Below, in pieces: positions 1 through 8,612 of a stretch of 64,000 bases of DNA. The stretch's first letter is position 1. Each line of letters begins with the position of its first letter. Location: positions 192,501 through 256,500 of the forward strand of contig NZ_FZPD01000004.1 of the NCBI RefSeq assembly GCF_900188325.1, given 5' to 3'. Both the position numbers and the translations under genes were made by a program. The notes under the pieces were generated by a model. The model worked only from the letters and a program-made list of their open reading frames with translations, searched no databases and was not told the origin of the DNA. The stretch comes from Ekhidna lutea (GTDB lineage: Bacteria; Bacteroidota; Bacteroidia; Cytophagales; Cyclobacteriaceae).

Positions 1-52
1 GAAGAATACCATTGTTTATTTCTTGTGTGTACTTCATTCTGCACTTTTATAA

Positions 53-499
53 TTATGATGCCATTTTATTTTCGCAATTTTCTTTCTCACAACTACCATA
101 AAGTATTAACGAGTGGTGCATAACCTTGAACTGTAATAGTTGACCAACGGTAGTTTGAATGTTTTGAATGCGCGGGTCACAGAACTCATGTACTTTATTA
201 CATTCGGTACATATAAGATGGTCATGCTGCCTAAAACCGTAAGCTTTCTCAAATTGCGCTAAGTTCTTACCGAATTGATGCTTTGTTACTAAATCACAAT
301 CCACAAGAAGATCCAACGTATTATAAACTGTGGCTCTACTAACTCTATAGTTTTTATCCTTCATGCTTACATATAGGGACTCTACATCGAAATGTCCTTC
401 TTTAATGTAGATTTCTTCTAAGATTGCGAATCTTTCGGGTGTTTTTCGTAAGTTTTTATTCTCAAGGTGTGCCTGAAAAATTTTCTTTACCTCTTCCAT
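53..499 (-). CDS. fur: Fur-family metal-dependent transcriptional repressor
   Basis: This is a Fur/PerR/Zur-family regulator that binds DNA as a metal-loaded dimer. The N-terminal winged helix carries the family pattern [13 protein letters not shown] and the recognition helix [12 protein letters not shown]. The dimerisation half shows the metal ligands RQHDHLIC, a CTEC pair, and a second cysteine pair near the C-terminus (CEKENC). I start it at the ATG at 499 (MEEVKK), where family members usually begin. A further in-frame ATG at 517 would sit only 5 bases below a good -7 promoter element (522-529), so it is less likely. It lies 45 bases downstream of the spoT-like gene on the same strand and may be co-transcribed with it. 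Whether it senses iron, zinc or peroxide cannot be told from the sequence. Confidence 0.93.
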   Translation of the reverse strand: MEEVKKIFQAHLENKNLRKTPERFAILEEIYIKEGHFDVESLYVSMKDKNYRVSRATVYNTLDLLVDCDLVTKHQFGKNLAQFEKAYGFRQHDHLICTECNKVHEFCDPRIQNIQTTVGQLLQFKVMHHSLILYGSCEKENCENKMAS

Positions 500-521
500 T
501 ATGTTATGTCCCTGCATATCG

Positions 522-529
522 CAAATATA
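522..529 (-). promoter_or_regulatory. Candidate -7 promoter element for fur
   Basis: On the minus strand this reads TATATTTG, matching the Bacteroidota sigma-70 -7 consensus TAnnTTTG. A TTG triplet at 546-548 is a possible -33 element, although the spacing (16) is shorter than the usual 19. It would let fur be transcribed separately from the upstream spoT-like gene and supports translation from 499. Confidence 0.4.
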
Positions 530-544
530 ATTTAAGCGGATCGA

Positions 545-2746
545 TCAATTAGACCTGCTAACCTTTACAACACCATTCACTTTTTCAAGTTTCTTTGCTA
601 AAATATCTAAGTGTGATGTGTCCTCAACATAAAGCCTGATTATTCCTTCGAAAATTCCTCCCTCTGTATTGATAGAGAGCGAACGCATGTTCACTTTGAG
701 TTCTTCTGAAATAATATTTGATACGTCACTAACAAGACCCATTCGATCTGTGCCTATTATAGATAGTGTTGCTTCAAATGAATGTTTTCTAGATGACGCC
801 CATTTTGCTTTAATTATTCTATAACCGTAATTGGATAAAAGCTCTGCTGCGTTAGGGCATGTAGTTCTATGTATTTTAATACCCTCGCTAACTGTCACAA
901 AACCAAACACGTCATCCCCTGCGATTGGATTGCAACATTTTGCGAATTTGTAATCTATAATATCTAGATCTTCTCCCAATAATAGCAGGTCACTATCTGT
1001 CTTGCGTACTCTGCTTAGTTTTTCCTCAACTTCCTTTGCTCCTTTAACAGGCTTTTGCTCTACAACCTGCTTATCAGATTTTGCAAAGGACTTAATAAGC
1101 GAGTGATCAATCTTACCTGTGCCTATTAAGTAAAGCAAATCAGAGACACTTTTTACATTAAAGTAATTTGATATACTCTCGAGTACCGATTGCTTATAGA
1201 CAATCTTTAGCTGTTTTAATTTTCTCTTAACGATCTCGCGTCCTTCATCAATAAATACTTTTCTCTCCTCCTTGAGTGCGTCTTTTATTTTAGACTTTGC
1301 CTTAGAGCTTACCACATATTGAAGCCAGCTTTCATTTGGTTTTTGCTTGCTTGAGGTTAAAATTTCAACCTGATCTCCATTTTTTAATTCAAAATTGAGT
1401 GGTACAAGCTTTTGGTTCACTTTCGCACCTAGGCAGTGCTCTCCTATCTCTGTGTGAATGTCAAACGCAAAGTCCAGAGCAGTTGCCCCTTGAGGGAGCG
1501 TTCTTAGATCGCCTTTTGGGGTAAAGACAAAGACTTCATCGCTATATAAGTTTGACCGAAAGTCATCTACGAATTCTATTGCATTGCCATCATTCTGCTC
1601 CAATATTTCCCTAACCTTAGATATCCACATTTCAAGGCCTGTTTCGTCTGTGGTTTTACCGTCTTTGTATTTCCAATGTGCTGCATATCCTTTCTCAGCA
1701 ATTTCATCCATTCTTGTTGTCCTAACCTGAACTTCTACCCACTTGCCAGTATCGCTCATTACAGTTGTATGAAGTGACTCGTATCCATTGGCTTTGGGAA
1801 TACTGATCCAATCTCTTAGTCTGTCTGGGTTTGGTTGATAATAATCAGTCACCAATGAATAAACCTGCCAACACAATGCCTTTTCATCTCTATACGGAAC
1901 ATCAAGAATTATCCTAATTGCAAATAAGTCATACACTTCCTCAAAAGGAACTCCTTGCTTTTTCATCTTATTCCAAATGGAATGAATAGATTTTGGTCTT
2001 CCTTTTATTTCGTATTCGACCTCTAACGAATTGAGTTTATCTTTTATGGGCCTAATGAAATTCCGGATAAACTTGTTTCGGGAATCTTTGGTCTCGTTAA
2101 TCTTTCCTGCGATATCGTCGTAAACTTCCGGCTCACTGTATTTGAGGTACAAGTCTTCTAACTCTGATTTAAATGCATAGAGTCCAAGGCGATGTGCAAG
2201 GGGTGCATATAAGTAAATGGTTTCATTCGCGATTTTCAGCTGCTTATTTCTAGGCATGCTTTCGAGCGTTCTCATATTATGAAGCCTATCTGCAAGCTTT
2301 ATAAGTATTACCCTTACATCGTCAGATAATGTAAGGAGCATCTTTCTGAAATTCTCTGCTTGCTGCGAGCTTCCATGATCAAATACTCCAGCAATTTTGG
2401 TAAGTCCATCAATAATAACAGCGACTTTCTTTCCAAATAATCTTTCGATATCTTCTAGCTCATAGTCTGTATCCTCAACAACATCGTGAAGAAGGGCTGC
2501 AACAATGGAGGTGGTTCCAAGTCCAATTTCAGATATACATATCTCTGCCACTTCCAAAGGATGGAATATATACGGTTCTCCTGATTTCCGACGCATACCA
2601 CTATGTGCTTCCAAGGAGGTGTTAAATGCTTTTTTAATAATTTTTGCATCCCCGTCCTTAAGCACTGGCTTGGCTTTTCTCAGTAGCCGCCTGTATCGTC
2701 GTATAATCTCTTTTTTTTCTGATTCTAAATCTTCCTCTACTACCAT
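545..2746 (-). CDS. Bifunctional (p)ppGpp synthetase/hydrolase, RelA/SpoT family
   Basis: This is a full-length long Rel/SpoT protein (733 aa) that makes and degrades the alarmone (p)ppGpp in the cytoplasm. Order of domains: an HD hydrolase domain with FHPLEVAEI, LLHDVVEDTDY (HD at 87-88) and LADRLHNMRTL; a synthetase domain with GRPKSIHSIWNKM and the catalytic GYESLHTTV near residue 320; a TGS domain starting at DEVFVFTPKGDL; a CCNP zinc-finger-like segment (FAKCCNPIAGDD); and a C-terminal ACT domain. Intact HD and synthetase motifs suggest both activities. fur follows 45 bases downstream. It is divergent from tRNA-Leu, and the two promoters share less than 100 bases. Whether to name it spoT or rel is a matter of convention. 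Confidence 0.95.
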   Translation of the reverse strand: MVVEEDLESEKKEIIRRYRRLLRKAKPVLKDGDAKIIKKAFNTSLEAHSGMRRKSGEPYIFHPLEVAEICISEIGLGTTSIVAALLHDVVEDTDYELEDIERLFGKKVAVIIDGLTKIAGVFDHGSSQQAENFRKMLLTLSDDVRVILIKLADRLHNMRTLESMPRNKQLKIANETIYLYAPLAHRLGLYAFKSELEDLYLKYSEPEVYDDIAGKINETKDSRNKFIRNFIRPIKDKLNSLEVEYEIKGRPKSIHSIWNKMKKQGVPFEEVYDLFAIRIILDVPYRDEKALCWQVYSLVTDYYQPNPDRLRDWISIPKANGYESLHTTVMSDTGKWVEVQVRTTRMDEIAEKGYAAHWKYKDGKTTDETGLEMWISKVREILEQNDGNAIEFVDDFRSNLYSDEVFVFTPKGDLRTLPQGATALDFAFDIHTEIGEHCLGAKVNQKLVPLNFELKNGDQVEILTSSKQKPNESWLQYVVSSKAKSKIKDALKEERKVFIDEGREIVKRKLKQLKIVYKQSVLESISNYFNVKSVSDLLYLIGTGKIDHSLIKSFAKSDKQVVEQKPVKGAKEVEEKLSRVRKTDSDLLLLGEDLDIIDYKFAKCCNPIAGDDVFGFVTVSEGIKIHRTTCPNAAELLSNYGYRIIKAKWASSRKHSFEATLSIIGTDRMGLVSDVSNIISEELKVNMRSLSINTEGGIFEGIIRLYVEDTSHLDILAKKLEKVNGVVKVSRSN

Positions 2747-2769
2747 AATAATTTTACAAAATTAAACCC

Positions 2770-2799
2770 TTGTTGAATCAAAAATATTACCTACTTTTG
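2770..2799 (+). promoter_or_regulatory. Promoter of tRNA-Leu
   Basis: A TTG at 2770-2772 is followed after exactly 19 bases by TACTTTTG at 2792-2799. This is the Bacteroidota housekeeping promoter pattern TTG-N19-TAnnTTTG. Transcription would begin near 2806, about 38 bases before the tRNA. Confidence 0.7.
2779..2786 (-). promoter_or_regulatory. Candidate -7 element for the rel/spoT gene
   Basis: On the minus strand this reads TATTTTTG (TAnnTTTG consensus), 33 bases from the start codon at 2746, giving a leader of about 25 bases. A second match, TAATTTTG, lies at 2757-2764 but would leave almost no leader. The element overlaps the divergent tRNA-Leu promoter, so the two transcription units may compete for polymerase. 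Confidence 0.45.
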
Positions 2800-2843
2800 C
2801 CATCCGATTTTCAGAGCAAGAAAAAGTTCGAGCAATGAAATCT

Positions 2844-2925
2844 GCGGATGTGGCGAAATTGGTAGACGCACTAGACTTAGGATCTAGCGCCGCGAGGCAT
2901 GGGGGTTCGAGTCCCTCCATCCGCA
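2844..2925 (+). tRNA. tRNA-Leu (anticodon UAG)
   Basis: The acceptor arms GCGGATG (2844-2850) and CATCCGC (2918-2924) pair perfectly and are followed by an A discriminator. The anticodon stem CTAGA/TCTAG encloses the loop CTTAGGA with anticodon TAG, which reads CUN leucine codons. A short variable region is followed by the T arm containing GGTTCGAGTCC. CCA is not encoded. The gene lies between the divergent rel/spoT gene and tig. Confidence 0.95.
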
Positions 2926-2934
2926 CTGAAAAAC

Positions 2935-2983
2935 AACCCTCTTTCCGGTACCCGATAAACGGGACGAGTAAGAGGGTTTTTAT
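2935..2983 (+). terminator. Hairpin between tRNA-Leu and tig, probable terminator
   Basis: AACCCTCTT (2935-2943) pairs perfectly with AAGAGGGTT (2970-2978), with an inner CCCG/CGGG stem (2951-2954 and 2960-2963). A T-rich run (GGTTTTTATTTTAT) follows, as in an intrinsic terminator. It ends only 26 bases before the tig start codon, and I see no separate promoter in that gap. Confidence 0.7.
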
Positions 2984-3008
2984 TTTATAAATACCAAACA
3001 ATAGTAAG

Positions 3009-4325
3009 TTGGATATAACTTTTGACAAAACAGAAAAAACACAAGGTGTTATTAAAATTAGCGTAAACAAAGCTGATTTTCAACCAGGTGTTGATCAAAA
3101 AATCAAAGAGTACAGCAAGACTGCAAACATTAAAGGATTCCGAAAAGGAAAAGTACCTGAGGGAATGATCCGAAAAATGTATGGTAATGCGCTTATTGTT
3201 GAAGAAATCAACAAATTGGTGTCCGATAAGCTGAACTCCTACCTAAAAGAAAGTGACACTCAGTTTTTAGGTGAGCCCTTGCCTGTTCAAAAAGATGAGG
3301 AATTTGACTGGGAAAATCAGGAATCGTTTTTGTTTGAATATGAAATTGGATTTGCTGAGCCATTCGAAGTGAAAGTGGATAAGAAGGTGAAGTTGGATAA
3401 GCACTTTATTAAAGTAGATGATAAAGTGATTGACGAAACGATAGAAAATCTTCAGCGTCAGTTTGGAGAAATGGAAAATCCGGAAGTTTCGTCTGAAAAG
3501 GATACCCTTTACGGTCAGATAAAATCAAAAGATGGCGAGATCGATCAGGAAATCAGCATTGACCTAAGGGATGTTGAAAAAGCTTCATTGAAGAAGCTTG
3601 TGGGTATCAAAAACGGCACTGAGGTGGATATTGATCCAAAAAAGAGTTTCAAACATGATAATGTCTTGAAAAGCCAACTCAGGATTGATGATGAAGAGTT
3701 TAAAAAGCTTAAAAAATTAACTTTTACTCTGAAAGCAGTAAATCATCATAAACTTGCTCCAGTAAATCAAGAATTATTTGATAAGACCTTTGGTCAAGGT
3801 ACTATTAAAGATGAAGCTGGCTTCAGGGATCGTGTTAAGGAGATTGTGTCTCAAAATTATAAGGGAGAGTCTGAGCAATTTTTTGATCATCAGGTGAGAG
3901 AAAAGCTTACAGAGTCAGCGAAAATCAACCTTCCAGATGAATTCCTTAAGAAGTGGTTAATTAGGACTAATGATAACATCACTCCTGAATTGATGGAACT
4001 TGAATACACTTCTTACGCTAAAGAATTAAAGTGGTCACTAATTCGAAATCAGATTGTAAAGAATCAGGAAATTAAGGTTGAGCACGAGGATGTTATTGCC
4101 GAAGCAAAAGAATTGATCAAGAAACAATTTGCGGGTTCTGGCATTGGGAACCAGATGGATGACCAGCTGGATACTTTCGCTAATAATTACTTACAAGGTG
4201 AGAATGGTGAAAACTATATGAAAGTTTTCAACCAAGTTCAATCTCAAAAGGTACTTGACCACATCAAAAGTGAGGTTACAGTGAAGGAAAAGACTGTTTC
4301 ATTGGATGAATTCAGAAAACTATAG
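3009..4325 (+). CDS. tig: Trigger factor
   Basis: This is the ribosome-bound chaperone that shields nascent chains (438 aa, normal length). The N-terminal domain contains the ribosome-docking signature GFRKGKVP (residues 43-50). The middle region corresponds to a degenerate FKBP-type PPIase domain, as is usual in Bacteroidota, and the remainder is the helical C-terminal arm. The start codon is TTG at 3009. No ATG or GTG lies upstream in frame before a stop, and MDITFDK matches how the family begins. In many bacteria tig is directly followed by clpP-clpX; here clpP lies about 41 kb away at 45787. Confidence 0.95.
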   Translation: MDITFDKTEKTQGVIKISVNKADFQPGVDQKIKEYSKTANIKGFRKGKVPEGMIRKMYGNALIVEEINKLVSDKLNSYLKESDTQFLGEPLPVQKDEEFDWENQESFLFEYEIGFAEPFEVKVDKKVKLDKHFIKVDDKVIDETIENLQRQFGEMENPEVSSEKDTLYGQIKSKDGEIDQEISIDLRDVEKASLKKLVGIKNGTEVDIDPKKSFKHDNVLKSQLRIDDEEFKKLKKLTFTLKAVNHHKLAPVNQELFDKTFGQGTIKDEAGFRDRVKEIVSQNYKGESEQFFDHQVREKLTESAKINLPDEFLKKWLIRTNDNITPELMELEYTSYAKELKWSLIRNQIVKNQEIKVEHEDVIAEAKELIKKQFAGSGIGNQMDDQLDTFANNYLQGENGENYMKVFNQVQSQKVLDHIKSEVTVKEKTVSLDEFRKL

Positions 4326-4368
4326 CAGTTAACTAAGTTTACAACTTTTCTATTACATTGAGGTTAAG

Positions 4369-5037
4369 ATGATTGGAAAGAGTAAGCAAGAAAAACTAAG
4401 TGTGAGGATTGTTATCTTCTCCGCAGCTTATATATGCCATTTATTGCTCTTTGCACAGGGAAATCAGAGGACTCAAGCTACGATTACCCAAGCTGACACC
4501 TTGATTGAATTTGGTGTCACCAGCAAAGAAGTCAAGGTTGATCAATTAAAGTTTTATCAAAGTTTTAAAAACTTCAAAATCCACAACCTACAAGGAGAAT
4601 ACCTAGGAAAACTCCTTGATGGCAAATACCAACTTATTGTTAAGAACCAGCTTTTAGAGCAAGGACAGTTTAGTGACGGTTTAAAAGATGGAGAGTGGAA
4701 ATATTGGTATGACAATGGTTTGATTAGAAGGCTGGAGGAATTCGAAAATGGCCTTCTCAATGGAGATTTTTCAGAATACGATCAAAATGGACAACACATC
4801 ATGTCTGGAACATATAAGAATGGTACTTTGCACGGAAAAGTCCTTAGAGGAAAAACAAAAAGTATTATTCGTTTCTTTTGGCTAGGGCAAGAAGTAACAG
4901 AAAAGGAATTCAAAGAAAAAGATAGAAGCAGCTTATCTCTTTTTTTATTTAAAATCACAAAATCTCTTAAAGGATCAGGAAAAACCTCTGAGGACAAGGA
5001 AGAGACTGATCAAAACGGAAAGAAGGGGAAGTCCTAA
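4369..5037 (+). CDS. Secreted MORN-like (YwqK-type) repeat protein
   Basis: An N-terminal signal segment (RIVIFSAAYICHLLLFAQG) is followed by MORN-like repeats of the form DGxxxGxWKYWYDNGxxxRxxEFENGxxxGxF, around residues 90-160, and a Lys/Glu-rich tail. Such repeats form beta-hairpin stacks and occur widely in exported Bacteroidota proteins without a fixed function. It sits 43 bases after tig and 11 bases before the first secretion gene (5049), so it could be the leading gene of the T2SS-like operon or co-transcribed with tig. No catalytic motif is visible. A second MORN-like lipoprotein occurs at 56135-56797. Confidence 0.7.
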   Translation: MIGKSKQEKLSVRIVIFSAAYICHLLLFAQGNQRTQATITQADTLIEFGVTSKEVKVDQLKFYQSFKNFKIHNLQGEYLGKLLDGKYQLIVKNQLLEQGQFSDGLKDGEWKYWYDNGLIRRLEEFENGLLNGDFSEYDQNGQHIMSGTYKNGTLHGKVLRGKTKSIIRFFWLGQEVTEKEFKEKDRSSLSLFLFKITKSLKGSGKTSEDKEETDQNGKKGKS

Positions 5038-5048
5038 ATTCATTGGTG

Positions 5049-6260
5049 ATGAAGCGCGTAAAAGCTGGTGCACTGTCCTTTGTCGTTGGCATTTCAATTG
5101 TTCTTTCCCTCTTAATTTCTGGTTTTATATTAATAAAAATCTATTCTGATAGGGAGTCTAAATTAGCACGAATTCGGCAGGATTTGCTAATTAACCTTAA
5201 TTCAGGTTTTGAACTTGTTAAGGCCAAGCCTGAGGTAATTCAAAACAAAATAAATGAACTGGATCTTTTTGGAAGGGGCAAAGATTCCATCATCATAAAA
5301 AGTTCACCCTGGGGGTTTACAAACGTTGTTCAAATAACAGCCAAACGGGGGAAGTTTTTTGAACAAAAAGAAGCATTCATTAACAAGGTTAATCAGTTTG
5401 ATGAAAGCACTATGTTTTTGGCAGATCATGGGGAACCTTTGACCTTATTAGGGAGATCTAAGATTGATGGCATCATTCAAGTGCCGGGTGGAAGGGTTTC
5501 AACAAGCAGTATTGGTGATCTATACTTTACAGGCACTCTCCCTAAAGAGAGTCAGACATTTCGAAGTAATCCAACTTTACCACAAATTGATCAATCGTTA
5601 TTAGAGAATCTAACGAAGTTCGATTCAGAAACTGTTCCAATTAAAGAAATTCAAAAAAATAATGAGTTCAGTTTCAAAAACAATTCTGCCTTAAAGCTTC
5701 ATTCGATTGATCCAATCATTTTGACTCAAAATTTTAAAGGTAAAATTATTATCGAATCAGAAAGTGAGATTGAAGTCCTTCTTACATCCAAACTTGAAGA
5801 TGTCATTTTAATCGCTCCTAAAATTGTGCTACAAGATTTTGTAAGTGGATCGTTTCAGGCGATAGCGAGAGATACAATTCTTGTTGGAAGAGGTGTAAAG
5901 CTAAATTACCCATCTGCTTTGGCCGTAATTGGAAATAACAAAGGATATATCGATGTAAAATCTGGCTACTTAGAAGGGAGTCTGTTTATGCATAATTTTA
6001 AAGATGGAGATCTTAATTTAATGCGGATACAAAACACGGATATTTACGGCTCAATCTATACTAACGGCTATTTAGATTTTCAAGGTTCATTATATGGTTG
6101 TGTCACTTCCAATAAATTTGTTTTCAGTCGATTTGGTGAGATAAGGGAAAATACTATTTATAATGCAGAGATAAATTCTTTAACGCAGAATAGCTATTAC
6201 AAAAATTTTGATTTTTTTAGTAATGATAGCCCAGCATCAGTGATAAAATGGTTAAAGTAA
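5049..6260 (+). CDS. GspK-like tip pseudopilin candidate with a beta-solenoid-like body
   Basis: The N-terminus MKRVKAG/ALSFVVGISIVL resembles a prepilin signal: basic residues, a Gly at the cleavage position, then a hydrophobic helix. Position +5 is Val rather than Glu, and lack of Glu5 is the hallmark of the tip pseudopilin GspK. The roughly 370-residue exported body has many short beta-prone segments (GKIIIESESEIEVLLTS, GGRVSTSSIGDLYFTG) suggesting a solenoid rather than the usual GspK globular fold. I choose ATG 5049 over TTG/GTG codons 3-6 bases upstream. Its stop overlaps the next gene (6248) by 13 bases, and the operon position ahead of two small pseudopilins fits a K-I-J order. The assignment is inference; homology by sequence is not obvious. 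Confidence 0.5.
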   Translation: MKRVKAGALSFVVGISIVLSLLISGFILIKIYSDRESKLARIRQDLLINLNSGFELVKAKPEVIQNKINELDLFGRGKDSIIIKSSPWGFTNVVQITAKRGKFFEQKEAFINKVNQFDESTMFLADHGEPLTLLGRSKIDGIIQVPGGRVSTSSIGDLYFTGTLPKESQTFRSNPTLPQIDQSLLENLTKFDSETVPIKEIQKNNEFSFKNNSALKLHSIDPIILTQNFKGKIIIESESEIEVLLTSKLEDVILIAPKIVLQDFVSGSFQAIARDTILVGRGVKLNYPSALAVIGNNKGYIDVKSGYLEGSLFMHNFKDGDLNLMRIQNTDIYGSIYTNGYLDFQGSLYGCVTSNKFVFSRFGEIRENTIYNAEINSLTQNSYYKNFDFFSNDSPASVIKWLK

Positions 6261-6577
6261 AGTCTTCCTCTATTATTGAAGTTGTTATTGCAATGATTAT
6301 TCTTTCAATTGTATTTTCAGCAACACTTATATCAATAATTCATATAACCTCCTCATCAAGTAAAGAAATTGATTTAAAGATATGGCATGAATTAAAGTAC
6401 AGCGCTGAACTTCTAAAGAATGGCAATATACCAACAAAGAATATCGAGGGCCTTTCAATTAATTGGAGTATTTCAAATTATGATAATCATGCTGGTTTAA
6501 AAAGAATTCATTTGACGGCTAGTCGGGATTCCACGATTGTAGACGAGTACTATGAGATTTGGTATGAGAAAGAATAA
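6248..6577 (+). CDS. Small minor pseudopilin (GspI/H-like)
   Basis: This 109-aa protein begins with a class III signal, KVKSS/SIIEVVIAMIILSIVFSATL, with the conserved Glu at +5 and a single N-terminal transmembrane helix. The cleavage-position residue is Ser rather than Gly. The short body with a WSISNY segment is typical of the minor pseudopilins GspH/GspI. It would be inserted in the inner membrane, processed by the peptidase encoded at 8609, and join the short pseudopilus. It overlaps both neighbours, showing tight translational coupling. Confidence 0.6.
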   Translation: MVKVKSSSIIEVVIAMIILSIVFSATLISIIHITSSSSKEIDLKIWHELKYSAELLKNGNIPTKNIEGLSINWSISNYDNHAGLKRIHLTASRDSTIVDEYYEIWYEKE

Positions 6578-7049
6578 ACTTTTGTCGTTTACAATTGGGG
6601 AATTGCTCATTGTAATGATCATAACCTCAATTATTTCTATTTCACTGTACTATTCTTATCTAGCAGTGTATCGACAGTTTATTTTGTTTGATCAAAAACA
6701 AACAATGCTTAATGATCTCTCTGGGTTTCACGATCAACTAAGCTATGATTTCAACTTGTCTGAAAAAGCAATTATCAATGGAGGTATACTAATGTTATTT
6801 TTTGAAGAAAAAGAAATTTCATATTCAATTAACAGCAATTCAATTGTTAGGACTCAGTCTTCTTTAAAAGAAGAGATTAAACTCGATATACACTCCAGAG
6901 GCTATAAGTTTAAAGGAGAAGCAGTTAATGGAAGCGGGTTAATCGATCGGCTAGAATTAAAATTTGACTACTTAAACCATGAATACAGATGGATTATATT
7001 GAAAGAATATGATGCACATACATTGGTTGATTATCATAAATCTTTATGA
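6564..7049 (+). CDS. Minor pseudopilin (GspJ-like)
   Basis: The N-terminus MRKNKLLS/FTIGELLIVMIITSIISI has a basic leader, Phe at +1, Glu at +5 and a hydrophobic helix, as in PulJ/GspJ. Again the residue before cleavage is Ser. I place the start at ATG 6564, inside the previous gene's end, rather than the ATG at 6552, because it gives a normal short leader. The 162-aa length and the order after the I-like gene fit GspJ. The stop overlaps the start of the GspF gene (ATGA at 7046). Confidence 0.65.
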   Translation: MRKNKLLSFTIGELLIVMIITSIISISLYYSYLAVYRQFILFDQKQTMLNDLSGFHDQLSYDFNLSEKAIINGGILMLFFEEKEISYSINSNSIVRTQSSLKEEIKLDIHSRGYKFKGEAVNGSGLIDRLELKFDYLNHEYRWIILKEYDAHTLVDYHKSL

Positions 7050-8188
7050 GCGGGCTGGATTTAAATAGAATCAATAAACAGGTTAGTCCAAAATCTAAGA
7101 CTCAATCGAAAAACATATTAGACCTTCTCAATAAGGAAATTTCCTTGAGTAAGCCAATCACTGATAAAATAAAAGAAGCGTTTTATTCAGAATTAAATAG
7201 TATGCTGGTCGCTGGGATTGACCTAAAAAGTTGCATTGACCTTATTGCAGATGAAACTAAAAAAGAAAAGCAGAAAGATGTATTCAAGTTGATAAGTCAA
7301 GAAATGATCAAGGGCAACACATTAGCTCAAGCACTAAGAAAAACGAATAGTTTTGGGCCCTATGAGTATTTTAGCATTAAAATTGGTGAAGAAACGGGAC
7401 AATTACCAAAAGTAACCCATGACTTAAGTATTTATTTTAAGAGAAAGCTTGATCAAAAAAGGCAACTTGTAACCGCACTCTCCTATCCTCTTTTAATATT
7501 GATTACTTCCTTGGGAGCAGTGAGTTTCATGATGTTTTTCATGGTTCCAATGTTTAGTGATGTATTCACAAGGTTTGGAGGCGAGCTACCTGCAGTAACT
7601 CAGCTAGTAATTGATTTTTCTGCTTTTCTTTCATCTCACTGGCTTATTCTATTATTTATAATAGTGCTATTAACAGCCATTCTAATTGCAATTAGAAAAA
7701 ATGAAAAGTTCGTCCTTATTAAGGATAGGCTAATAATAAAACTCCCCTTCTTTGGTAAACTGTATTCGAGTTTGTACATGGCCCAGTTTTGCAACTCTAT
7801 GGCCCTATTGATAAGCTCCAAAGTTTCATTAACTAATGCGATAGAGCTTATGGAGTCAATGATTAACTTTTCATTATTAAAAGAAGTAATGCCAGTAGTT
7901 AAGGATGATTTAATGAATGGTGAAAGTCTTCATAATAGTCTCTCTAAAAACTCCCTTTTTGATAAAAAAATGATCACAATGATCAAGATTGGCGAGGAAG
8001 TAACACAGCTTGACTCATTTTTTCAAAAACTAGGTGACCAATATTCTGAGGAAGTGAAATATCGAACTACACAGCTCAACACTTTTATGGAGCCAATGCT
8101 AATCATATTTCTTGGGGTTGTAGTTGGGTTTATTTTGATTACAATGTATTTGCCCATGTTCCAAATTTCAACGAATTTAGGGCTTTAA
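7046..8188 (+). CDS. gspF: Type II secretion inner-membrane platform protein GspF
   Basis: GspF/PilC is the polytopic platform that couples the GspE ATPase to pseudopilus assembly. The protein (380 aa) has two copies of the T2SF domain. The first starts near FYSELNSMLVAGIDLKSCI and includes KIGEETGQLP. The second starts at MAQFCNSMALLISSKVSLTNAI and includes IKIGEEVTQL. Transmembrane stretches occur near residues 145-172, 198-222 and 350-373. It overlaps the upstream pseudopilin gene by 4 bases. Length and motif order are normal. Confidence 0.92.
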   Translation: MSGLDLNRINKQVSPKSKTQSKNILDLLNKEISLSKPITDKIKEAFYSELNSMLVAGIDLKSCIDLIADETKKEKQKDVFKLISQEMIKGNTLAQALRKTNSFGPYEYFSIKIGEETGQLPKVTHDLSIYFKRKLDQKRQLVTALSYPLLILITSLGAVSFMMFFMVPMFSDVFTRFGGELPAVTQLVIDFSAFLSSHWLILLFIIVLLTAILIAIRKNEKFVLIKDRLIIKLPFFGKLYSSLYMAQFCNSMALLISSKVSLTNAIELMESMINFSLLKEVMPVVKDDLMNGESLHNSLSKNSLFDKKMITMIKIGEEVTQLDSFFQKLGDQYSEEVKYRTTQLNTFMEPMLIIFLGVVVGFILITMYLPMFQISTNLGL

Positions 8189-8198
8189 ATGAGATGCA

Positions 8199-8612
8199 AT
8201 GGGGCTGAAGAATAAGAAAGTAAAAGCATTTACATTATCCGAGCTATTGGTTGTTTTAGTAATAGTTGGTATCCTAATACTGATAGCACTACCGCAATTA
8301 ATGCCACTAATTACACGTGCCAGAAGTGTTGAAGCTAAGCAAGCGCTAAAACACTTGCATACATTACAACGAACTCATTTTTTTGAGTATTCACGATACT
8401 CTAATAATATCCAGCAAATAGGTTTTGAACAAGAACCGTTGGTAACCTCTCAAGAAGGGGGCAATGCAAACTACATTGTTGAAATCATCAATGCCAGTCC
8501 TCAAACTTTTCAAGCTCGTGCTACTGCGGTGGTTGACTTTGATGGAGACGGTCAATTCAACGTTTGGGAAATAGATGAAAAAGGCCAATTAATTGAGGTC
8601 GTACCGGATTGA
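8199..8612 (+). CDS. gspG: Major pseudopilin GspG-like
   Basis: The class III signal KVKA/FTLSELLVVLVIVGILILIALPQL has Phe +1, Glu +5 and the conserved Pro of the pilin helix, followed by a region like QALKHLHTLQRTHFFEYSRYS and a C-terminal DFDGDGQFNVWEIDEKG, which may be the calcium-binding loop of GspG. The cleavage-position residue is Ala instead of Gly. At 137 aa it has the normal GspG size. It lies 10 bases after gspF, and its stop (TGA, 8610-8612) overlaps the TTG start of the peptidase gene. Confidence 0.8.
   Translation: MGLKNKKVKAFTLSELLVVLVIVGILILIALPQLMPLITRARSVEAKQALKHLHTLQRTHFFEYSRYSNNIQQIGFEQEPLVTSQEGGNANYIVEIINASPQTFQARATAVVDFDGDGQFNVWEIDEKGQLIEVVPD

Noticed and set aside
2762-3070. 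A 102-codon minus-strand frame over the tRNA and tig start
   Set aside because: It covers the tRNA-Leu gene, its promoter and the terminator, which account for the sequence.
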